A stretch of DNA of 5,012 nt. It comes from JBMYQA01 sp049600855. Its GTDB lineage: Bacteria > Bacteroidota > Bacteroidia > Cytophagales > Flammeovirgaceae. Shown here piece by piece: positions 1-5,012 of the stretch. The DNA lies in NCBI GenBank assembly GCA_049600855.1, contig JBMYQA010000385.1, forward strand, positions 1 to 5,012, written 5' to 3'. Under the pieces are notes generated by a model. The model searched no databases and was not told the origin of the DNA. It saw nothing but the letters and a program-made list of their open reading frames with translations. Both the position numbers and the translations under genes were made by a program. The first letter of the stretch is position 1. Every line of letters starts with the position of its first letter.

Positions 1-1
1 G

Positions 2-2083
2 TTCAATTATCGGGTGTTGGATCAAGCTAAATCGACCAATCGAAATATATTTGAGCGCCTCAAATTTTTAGCCATTACGTGTTCTAATTTAGATGAGTTT
101 TTCATGATCCGCGTAGGTAGTTTATACAATTACTTGGATTATGGAAAGCAACGCATTGATTATTCTGGTTTAAGAGAAGAGGTTTTTCGAATTAAATTAT
201 TTACAGAATTACAGCAATTCGTCAATGAGCAGTACCGCTATTTTAAGCGTAGTTTAGTTCCTCAATTCAAGAAATATAATTTTAAGATTGCCGATCTTAA
301 GGAACTGACACATGATGAGAATAAGAAGGTTTCGGTCTATTTTAAGAAAACCGTATATCCCATGCTCACGCCCATGTTGACAGATGCTTATCGTACCTTT
401 CCTTTGCTTCGGAATAAGGCGTTGATTTTTGGCGTAGTAACCCAAGGAGAAAAGAAAGGAGAAGCGCAACATAAGAAAATTTCATTTGTACAAGTCCCCC
501 GAAACCTACCGCGCTTTTTCGAGATTGAACGCGAAGAGGAAGTGCTCTTTATTCCGATCGAGCAAATCATTCAAAATAATATCAAAAGGCTGTTCCGAAA
601 TGTAGATATTAGTTCGGTAAACCTGTTTCGAATCACTCGAAATGCAGATTACGCTATGGAGGAAAGTGATGATTCTGAAACGCGATTTATTGATGAACTG
701 AAACATTCACTGAAAAGCCGAAAGACTGGACGAGTAGTTCGTTTAGAAATCGAACCCAATTGTTCGAAGTGGCTGTTGAAAAAGCTTAAGGAAATTTGGC
801 AAATTGATGATTATAATGTGTTTTTCATTCCTAGTCTGATGGATTTCACGTGTTTGTGGCAAATTATTAATCACGATGCTTTTTCTCATGCCATTCCACC
901 TACTCCCGAACCAGTGCCGCCTGCCTCATTGACTAATGTGACTTCGTTTGATATTTTTCACTTGTTGCGAAAGCAAGATGTGTTGTTGCATCATCCATTC
1001 AATAGTATTGAGCCGCTGTTAGAGTTGCTGGAAGCCGCAGCTGTTGATCCTAATGTGCTTGCGATTAAAATGACCATTTATCGTTTGGCAAAAGACTCTC
1101 GGGTGACTTCAGCTCTGCTAAAAGCCGCAGAAAATGGGAAACACGTTTCGGCATTGTTTGAAGTCAAGGCGCGCTTTGATGAGGAAAATAACTTAAAAGA
1201 AGCAGAAAAGCTTCAAGAAGCTGGCTGCTTTGTCATCCATGGGCTAGGACAGCTGAAAACCCATACCAAGATTTTGATGGTGATTCGGAAAGAGGATGAT
1301 AAGATTACCCGCTACCTCCACATGGGAAGCGGAAACTATAATGAAAGTACAGCCAAATTGTACACGGATGTAGGCTTACTCACGGCCAAAGAAGAGTATG
1401 CACAAGATGTGTCTGAATTTTTTAATGCCATTACAGGACATTCTCAGCCTGCCCGCTATGAGCATTTGATTACCGCGCCATTGATGATGCGAAAGCAATT
1501 GATTGAGTTAATTTCGCGCGAAGCTGCACATGCAAAAGAAGGGAAAGAGTGTGGCATTGTCATCAAAATTAATTCGTTACAAGATGACAAAACCATTGAA
1601 GCACTTTATGAGGCTTCACAAGCTGGAGTACCCATCAAACTGATTGTGAGAGGGATTTGTTGTTTACGACCTGGCAGAAAAGGCCTGAGTGAGAATATTG
1701 AAATCCGTTCTTTAGTTGGCGATTACCTCGAACATTCGCGCATTTTCTATTTTCATAACAATGACAATCCCACCATATATGGCGGCAGCGCCGATGTGAT
1801 GGTGCGTAGTTTTGATCGAAGAATTGAATCGCTCTTTGAGTTTATCGACGAAAAGTTGCGTCAAGAAGCGATTAACCTATTGGTGTACAACCTGTTGGAT
1901 AATGTAAATGCCTACCAGATGCAGGAAGATGGCACCTATGTAAAAATCAAGTCAAATCGAAAACCTGCCTTTAACTCACAGAAAGAATTTTATAAGGTTA
2001 CCCCAGAAGTTTTGGCAAAAGCGAAGCTTTTCGATAAAAAAGGGGTGAATATTGCCCAAAACGGGCAGTCTGTTAACGCTTGA
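2..2083 (+). CDS. ppk1: Polyphosphate kinase 1, 5' end cut by the window edge
   Basis: PPK1 reversibly transfers the ATP gamma-phosphate onto a growing inorganic polyphosphate chain and is usually membrane-associated. The frame is open to the left edge, and the codons before GTG 14 (F-N-Y-R) already match the family N-terminus, so roughly 10-20 residues are missing and GTG 14 is internal. Counting that GTG as residue 1, S24-N25-L26-D27-E28-F29 is the ATP-contacting N-terminal motif. The PLD-like C1 domain has R357 (IYRLAKDSR), R387 (ARFDEE), phospho-acceptor H417 (LKTHTK) and H436 (YLHMGSGNYN). H574 (YLEHSRI) lies in C2. From memory of E. coli PPK (R375, R405, H435, H454, H592) every one of these spacings is kept exactly, which argues strongly for an active enzyme. 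Rough domains are N to 90, middle 90-300, C1 300-485 and C2 485-689. Total length is normal for the family. No terminator separates it from the next gene 39 bases on, so co-transcription is possible. Confidence 0.97.
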   Translation, partial: FNYRVLDQAKSTNRNIFERLKFLAITCSNLDEFFMIRVGSLYNYLDYGKQRIDYSGLREEVFRIKLFTELQQFVNEQYRYFKRSLVPQFKKYNFKIADLKELTHDENKKVSVYFKKTVYPMLTPMLTDAYRTFPLLRNKALIFGVVTQGEKKGEAQHKKISFVQVPRNLPRFFEIEREEEVLFIPIEQIIQNNIKRLFRNVDISSVNLFRITRNADYAMEESDDSETRFIDELKHSLKSRKTGRVVRLEIEPNCSKWLLKKLKEIWQIDDYNVFFIPSLMDFTCLWQIINHDAFSHAIPPTPEPVPPASLTNVTSFDIFHLLRKQDVLLHHPFNSIEPLLELLEAAAVDPNVLAIKMTIYRLAKDSRVTSALLKAAENGKHVSALFEVKARFDEENNLKEAEKLQEAGCFVIHGLGQLKTHTKILMVIRKEDDKITRYLHMGSGNYNESTAKLYTDVGLLTAKEEYAQDVSEFFNAITGHSQPARYEHLITAPLMMRKQLIELISREAAHAKEGKECGIVIKINSLQDDKTIEALYEASQAGVPIKLIVRGICCLRPGRKGLSENIEIRSLVGDYLEHSRIFYFHNNDNPTIYGGSADVMVRSFDRRIESLFEFIDEKLRQEAINLLVYNLLDNVNAYQMQEDGTYVKIKSNRKPAFNSQKEFYKVTPEVLAKAKLFDKKGVNIAQNGQSVNA

Positions 2084-2122
2084 TCCGTATATTTACAGCA
2101 ACCTAAACTAAAAACAATCAAG

Positions 2123-2899
2123 ATGGAGTATCAAAACCTAAAGACGGCCCTTAATGGTGGAATCTTTACAATAACAATCAATCGACCAGCAAAACTCAAT
2201 GCCTTAAATGTGCAAACCATGCAAGAAATTGATCAGGCATTTGAAGAGGTATATAATAATGATCAAATTCAAGGGGTAATTGTAACAGGTGTAGGCGAAA
2301 AGGCTTTTGTAGCTGGTGCTGATATCAGTGAAATTGCCGATTTAGATGCACTTCAAGGTCGAAAGTTTGCTGAAAAAGGACAAGAGATTTTTGCTAAGAT
2401 CGAAAACTGCCAAAAGCCCGTTATCGCAGCCGTAAATGGTTTCGCTCTAGGAGGTGGATGTGAATTAGCCATGGCCTGCCACATGCGGGTAGCTGCTGAA
2501 AGTGCGCGATTTGGTCAACCCGAAGTGAAATTAGGCATTATTCCTGGTTATGGAGGTACGCAGCGATTAACGGCATTGGTGGGAAAAGGCAAAGCCATTG
2601 AACTAATGACTACAGCAGATATTATTGGTGCAGCCGAAGCAAAGTCGATTGGCTTGGTAAATCATGTCGTGAGTGCAGAAGAATTGATGCCTAAAGCGAA
2701 AAAGATTTTAGGAAAAATAGCCAAACAAGCTCCCTTAGCAGTAGGCATGGTGATTGATTCCGTAAATGCTTTTTACGAAAAGCAAGATGGCTATCAAACT
2801 GAAGCGAACTGTTTTGGTAATTGCTGTAAAACCGAAGATTTTAAAGAAGGTACACAAGCTTTTATGGAGAAGCGAGAGGCCGAGTTTATCGGAAAATAA
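2123..2899 (+). CDS. Enoyl-CoA hydratase/isomerase family protein (crotonase-like)
   Basis: This 258-residue crotonase-superfamily protein probably hydrates trans-2-enoyl-CoA (crotonyl-CoA and short chains) to 3-hydroxyacyl-CoA in the cytoplasm, in fatty-acid beta-oxidation or a butyrate-type pathway. The N-terminal part has the substrate signature RPAKLNALN (21-29) and the CoA/oxyanion segment AFVAGADI (61-68). The core NGFALGGGCELAMAC (104-118) supplies oxyanion G111 and catalytic E114; FGQPEVKLGIIPGYGGTQR supplies the second catalytic glutamate E134. The 20-residue spacing equals that of E144/E164 in rat mitochondrial hydratase. Having both acids favours hydratase over isomerase or other superfamily activities. 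The C-terminal EGTQAFMEKREAEF is the usual trimer-interface tail. Length is typical. The ATG is preceded by an A-rich leader with no Shine-Dalgarno, common in Bacteroidota. No beta-oxidation partner gene is visible, so the pathway and chain-length preference are inferred; Clostridium-type crotonase is the closest remembered likeness. Confidence 0.93.
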   Translation: MEYQNLKTALNGGIFTITINRPAKLNALNVQTMQEIDQAFEEVYNNDQIQGVIVTGVGEKAFVAGADISEIADLDALQGRKFAEKGQEIFAKIENCQKPVIAAVNGFALGGGCELAMACHMRVAAESARFGQPEVKLGIIPGYGGTQRLTALVGKGKAIELMTTADIIGAAEAKSIGLVNHVVSAEELMPKAKKILGKIAKQAPLAVGMVIDSVNAFYEKQDGYQTEANCFGNCCKTEDFKEGTQAFMEKREAEFIGK

Positions 2900-2918
2900 G
2901 CTATGTAGAATTATTGGT

Positions 2919-2950
2919 AAACCTCCTGATTAGGGAGGTTTTTTCTTTTT
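2919..2950 (+). terminator. Intrinsic terminator after the enoyl-CoA hydratase gene
   Basis: An 8-bp perfect stem (AAACCTCC at 2919-2926 with GGAGGTTT at 2934-2941) closes a 7-base loop (TGATTAG). It runs directly into a T-rich tail, TTTTCTTTTT, at 2941-2950. It begins 19 bases after the hydratase stop codon and ends 20 bases before the next ATG, so it should end the ppk1-hydratase transcript or attenuate read-through into the metallophosphoesterase gene. Confidence 0.88.
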
Positions 2951-2951
2951 A

Positions 2952-2962
2952 GAGGAGGAGGT
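2952..2962 (+). promoter_or_regulatory. Strong Shine-Dalgarno sequence for the metallophosphoesterase gene
   Basis: A purine run, GAGGAGGAGGT, contains a full AGGAGGT (2956-2962) complementary to the 16S rRNA 3' end, with 8 bases between it and ATG 2971. This fixes the start codon. Such a perfect site is unusual in Bacteroidota, and the other two visible gene starts here (2123 and 3860) have none. The same seven bases are the exact reverse complement of ACCTCCT at 2921-2927, which overlaps the left arm of the preceding terminator. Confidence 0.8.
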
Positions 2963-2970
2963 AACTAAAT

Positions 2971-3594
2971 ATGAGATTTGTAGCGATAGCAGATACACAT
3001 GGAGAACATCGCAAATTACATTTACCTGTTGGCGATGTGCTTATTCATGCGGGTGATTTTTGTCATTTTGGAAATGAAGAACACCTACATGATTTTTTAG
3101 AGTGGTTTTCGGGATTGAGTTATCAATATAAGATTTTTATTGGGGGAAATCACGATTTTTTTGCAGCGGCAGAACCATTAGCCTTCCAACGTTTAATCCC
3201 CGAAGGCGTTACGTATCTAAATGATAGTGGGATCACCATAAATGGCATCAAGATTTGGGGCTCACCCGTGCAGCCCGATTTAGTAGGGATGGCATTTGGT
3301 TTGCCCAGAGGTGAACATATGAAGCCGCATTGGGAACAAATTCCTCAAGATGTGGCTATATTGATTACGCATACACCACCTTACGGGATATTAGATCAAT
3401 CGAGTAGGGGAAAGGAATTGGGTTGTGAAGAACTCACCAAAAAATTGTTTTTAAATCCTCCTAAATACCACATTTTTGGCCATATCCATTCGGCCTATGG
3501 ACAAATTACAAGAGGGAATACCACCTATATTAATGCGTCGAATATGAATAGTAAAAATGGATTAGTAAATGAACCAGTGGTGTTTGAGTTATAA
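2971..3594 (+). CDS. Calcineurin-like metallophosphoesterase, MPPED/UPF0046 type
   Basis: This 207-residue protein is essentially one calcineurin-like phosphoesterase domain that binds two metal ions and hydrolyses phosphomono- or phosphodiesters. All metal-ligand motifs are present in order: D8-x-H10 (ADTHGEH), G28-D29 (HAGDF), G59-N60-H61-D62, H134 (ITHTPP) and G170-H171-x-H173 (FGHIHSAYG). Several segments outside the catalytic motifs resemble, from memory, the animal MPPED1/MPPED2 proteins: GDVLIHAGDF, YQYKIFIGGNH, IWGSPVQP, FGLPRGE, ILITHTPP and TTYINAS. This subfamily fits better than general Icc/CpdA, YfcE or nuclease groups. Related enzymes act on 2',3'- or 3',5'-cyclic nucleotides, but the substrate here cannot be read from sequence. 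No signal peptide or membrane segment is seen, so it is probably cytoplasmic. It follows a terminator and has its own strong ribosome-binding site; I see no convincing promoter in the 71-base gap, so expression may depend partly on read-through. Confidence 0.9.
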   Translation: MRFVAIADTHGEHRKLHLPVGDVLIHAGDFCHFGNEEHLHDFLEWFSGLSYQYKIFIGGNHDFFAAAEPLAFQRLIPEGVTYLNDSGITINGIKIWGSPVQPDLVGMAFGLPRGEHMKPHWEQIPQDVAILITHTPPYGILDQSSRGKELGCEELTKKLFLNPPKYHIFGHIHSAYGQITRGNTTYINASNMNSKNGLVNEPVVFEL

Positions 3595-3602
3595 TGTGTT
3601 TT

Positions 3603-3719
3603 AGAGCCTGTTTGGAAATATATTCTTGATTTTTTAGGCGATTTTTTCCACCTGTTTTCGGTACTAAAGTGCTCATTTAGTGGAGGAACGCCTAGCTCGG
3701 TCAACCGATCTCAGGCTCT
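3603..3719. repeat. Nested imperfect inverted-repeat element (MITE or IS remnant candidate)
   Basis: Four blocks on the left recur in the same order, reverse-complemented, on the right. AGAGCCTG (3603-3610) pairs with CAGGCTCT (3712-3719). TAGGCG (3635-3640) pairs with CGCCTA (3689-3694). TTCCACC (3646-3652) pairs with GGAGGAA (3682-3688) with one mismatch. ACTAAA (3663-3668) pairs with TTTAGT (3676-3681) around a 7-base loop. The whole 117 bases can fold into one long interrupted hairpin whose outer arms end exactly at its borders. It starts 8 bases after the metallophosphoesterase stop codon and contains no open frame of note. The left arm also carries a direct repeat of GATTTTTT (3628-3635 and 3640-3647). 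Terminal inverted repeats of the GAGCCTG type are reminiscent of insertion-sequence ends, but I see no target-site duplication and no transposase. A structured RNA is the alternative. Confidence 0.55.
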
Positions 3720-3752
3720 TGGATTTTGCCAAGCATTACCTTCAGAGGGTAA
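3694..3752. repeat. Cluster of three short hairpins next to the inverted-repeat element
   Basis: Three small inverted repeats follow one another. TCGGT-CA-ACCGA (3697-3708) extends to an imperfect palindrome over 3694-3711. CTTGG-ATTTTG-CCAAG lies at 3718-3733. TTACC-TTCAGAG-GGTAA lies at 3736-3752 and can be lengthened by one G-T and one T-A pair. None is followed by a T run, so they do not look like terminators. The first overlaps the right arm of the larger element. They could be subterminal transposon palindromes, protein-binding sites or part of a folded transcript. Short stems like these can arise by chance, but their close packing is notable. Confidence 0.4.
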
Positions 3753-3772
3753 CTAAAATTAAATTTAATACA

Positions 3773-3803
3773 TTGGAATAATTGCGTTTATAAAGTAGAT
3801 TAG
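3773..3803 (+). promoter_or_regulatory. Candidate Bacteroidota-type promoter for the STAND NTPase gene
   Basis: TTG at 3773-3775 is followed after 20 bases by TAGATTAG at 3796-3803. That resembles the Bacteroidota -7 consensus TAnnTTTG, matching five of its six fixed positions, at a spacing typical of the -33/-7 pair. Transcription would start near 3807-3811 and leave a leader of about 50 bases before ATG 3860. The region is very A/T-rich, so a chance match is quite possible. Confidence 0.3.
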
Positions 3804-3859
3804 AGAATAATCGTAAAAGTTTAAAAACACCTTTTATCATCTTAAGCCTATCACTATTA

Positions 3860-5012
3860 ATGACGAAGAATGATCGAGAATATATACAAAAATTATTAGC
3901 TAACGATAAAGTAGCAAAAGCTATCAAATATCTTTTAGATAATACTGATATTTCAGATGAACGAATTAATAAAGTCATTCAAATTTCTGGAGATTTTAAT
4001 GAATTAGAGCATGCAATAGGTCAAGGAACGATTTCCGAAGGAAGTAAAACAGTACGTAGAAATCGGATTCGGGCGAGTCTATTAAAACTCATTTTAGATG
4101 AAAAACAGGATGAAACCATCGATGATGATAAGGACTTAACGCAAATTCCCACAATTAATCTTGACAAATTAGTAGGTCGAAAAGAGGAACTTACAGCTAT
4201 TCATGAAAAATTAACAAACAATCAAACCTTGCTCATTCACGGCATTAGAGGTGTGGGCAAGAGTGTGATTGCGAAGTATTACATCAATACCCATCGGGAG
4301 GATTATAACTATGCGATATGGATTAATGTAGTTGATAATATTAAAGAAAGTATGCTAGCAGATACCTATTTTTTAAAAAAGATAGGTGTTAACATGTCGC
4401 AGATTAAGTATGGTTTCCAGAAAAATCAGCAGAGAAATAACTTTGAACCTATTCTGAAGCAATTAAGAGCATTTAAAGATCGTTTTCGATCAAAAAAGAA
4501 CATTCTGATTTTAGATAATGTCACAGATGTAAATGATTTAAAAGAAACATTGGTTCATTTTCCCAAAATACATTGGAAAATCATTGTGATTGCCAATCAA
4601 AAAATGGGTTTTTTAGAGCATAGTAGCCTTTTAGTAAACCCACTCCCTTCGAAAGAATCAATAGAATTATTTAAAAAGCATACCGACAAAAAAATTGCAG
4701 AACAAGATGAATTACTCTTAAGTTTATTACTTAAGAAAATTGAGAATCACCCCCTTACCATAGAGTTATTAAGTAAATATTATACCTATTCAATAGATGC
4801 AACTTTGCATGGACTCTTAGAAATGTTTGAGTCGAAAAAATTTGATGAAGCCAATTTTAATTTGAAAGTTGAAACCGCTCACAATGATTTTGAACAACCT
4901 ATTGAGGTGTATTCATACATTTATAAAGTGTTTGATACCAATAGTTTAAGTATGAATGAAGCGATGATATTAGGGCTTTTTTCGATATTGCCTCCTTTAG
5001 AAATTGAAGGTG
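3860..5012 (+). CDS. STAND NTPase with N-terminal EAD11-like domain and NB-ARC-like ATPase, 3' end cut by the window
   Basis: The frame is open from ATG 3860 to the right edge (384 residues, incomplete). Upstream the frame stays open only to a TAA at 3791 and offers no other ATG, GTG or TTG, so 3860 is the best start; there is no Shine-Dalgarno. Residues 1-80 form a small helical domain. Its features ISGDFNELEHAIGQGTIS and NRIRASLLKLI fit effector-associated domain 11, an adaptor thought to recruit an effector carrying the same domain. An acidic linker (DETIDDDKD, 84-92) follows. The NTPase part shows LVGRKEEL (104-111), Walker A GIRGVGKS (128-135, K134), YAIWINV (151-157), Walker B NILILDN (214-220, D219), a strand IIVIANQ (241-247) and a GLPL-like NHPLTIELL (296-304). 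This order is that of NB-ARC/AP-ATPases. A winged helix probably starts near 365, and a repeat-type sensor is expected beyond the window. It is likely a cytoplasmic switch protein in anti-phage defence, inferred from architecture only. No partner effector is visible here. G+C is about 30% on sampled lines, lower than its neighbours. Confidence 0.85.
   Translation, partial: MTKNDREYIQKLLANDKVAKAIKYLLDNTDISDERINKVIQISGDFNELEHAIGQGTISEGSKTVRRNRIRASLLKLILDEKQDETIDDDKDLTQIPTINLDKLVGRKEELTAIHEKLTNNQTLLIHGIRGVGKSVIAKYYINTHREDYNYAIWINVVDNIKESMLADTYFLKKIGVNMSQIKYGFQKNQQRNNFEPILKQLRAFKDRFRSKKNILILDNVTDVNDLKETLVHFPKIHWKIIVIANQKMGFLEHSSLLVNPLPSKESIELFKKHTDKKIAEQDELLLSLLLKKIENHPLTIELLSKYYTYSIDATLHGLLEMFESKKFDEANFNLKVETAHNDFEQPIEVYSYIYKVFDTNSLSMNEAMILGLFSILPPLEIEG

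Noticed and set aside
14..16. GTG at 14 as the ppk1 start codon
   Set aside because: The frame is open to the left edge, and the codons before it encode residues that match the PPK1 N-terminus, so this GTG is an internal valine codon of a gene cut by the window edge.
254..706. Three minus-strand open frames of 60-72 codons inside ppk1
   Set aside because: They lie antisense to a well-conserved coding region, overlap one another in different frames and show no recognisable domain.
2084..2122. Promoter between ppk1 and the hydratase gene
   Set aside because: TATATTTA at 2088-2095 vaguely resembles a -7 box, but no TTG lies at the right distance upstream, so I do not call it.
3603..3719. Integron attC site
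   Set aside because: The imperfect hairpin shape and length are in range, but the ends lack the required RYYYAAC and GTTRRRY core sequences, and no integrase is visible.
3603..3752. Intrinsic terminator for the metallophosphoesterase gene
   Set aside because: None of the hairpins is followed by a T run, and the large stem is too interrupted; no conventional terminator is visible after 3594.
3742..3978. Minus-strand open frame of 78 codons across the spacer and the start of the STAND gene
   Set aside because: It is antisense to the conserved N-terminal adaptor domain and the candidate promoter, has no ribosome-binding site or recognisable motif, and its hydrophobic look is explained by the A/T-rich sequence.
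1..5012. CRISPR array, tRNA, rRNA or known riboswitch
   Set aside because: I read the non-coding stretches for regular direct repeats with spacers, cloverleaf elements and conserved riboswitch cores and saw none.

Overview
This 5,012-base window most likely comes from a member of the Bacteroidota. The support is moderate A+T richness, A/T-rich leaders without Shine-Dalgarno sequences before two of the three visible gene starts, a candidate Bacteroidota-type -33/-7 promoter, and protein sequences of the kind common in that phylum. I could not run a database search, so the assignment rests on pattern recognition.

All four genes lie on the plus strand. From the left edge to 2083 is most of a polyphosphate kinase gene (ppk1), missing only its first codons. 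After 39 bases comes an intact enoyl-CoA hydratase/crotonase gene (2123-2899) with both catalytic glutamates, closed by a clear intrinsic terminator (2919-2950). An intact metallophosphoesterase of the MPPED/UPF0046 type follows (2971-3594), preceded by an unusually strong Shine-Dalgarno sequence. These three look like ordinary chromosomal genes for phosphate storage, acyl-CoA metabolism and phosphoester hydrolysis. They share an orientation but form no obvious single pathway.

The 265-base gap at 3595-3859 is different in character. Its first half is packed with inverted repeats: a four-block nested imperfect hairpin at 3603-3719, then smaller hairpins up to 3752. It looks like a non-autonomous mobile element, an insertion-sequence remnant or a structured RNA. 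The second half is very A/T-rich and holds a candidate promoter.

From 3860 to the right edge runs the 5' part of a gene (384 codons visible, cut by the window end). It encodes a STAND-type NTPase: an N-terminal effector-associated domain (best match EAD11), then an NB-ARC-like ATPase with Walker A, Walker B and a GLPL-like motif. Proteins of this architecture are bacterial relatives of NLR immune receptors and are candidate anti-phage or conflict sensors. The gene is visibly more A/T-rich than the genes to its left (about 30% G+C against about 43%, hand-counted on sampled lines). That fits acquisition at a junction marked by the repeat-rich spacer, and it is the most interesting part of the window.
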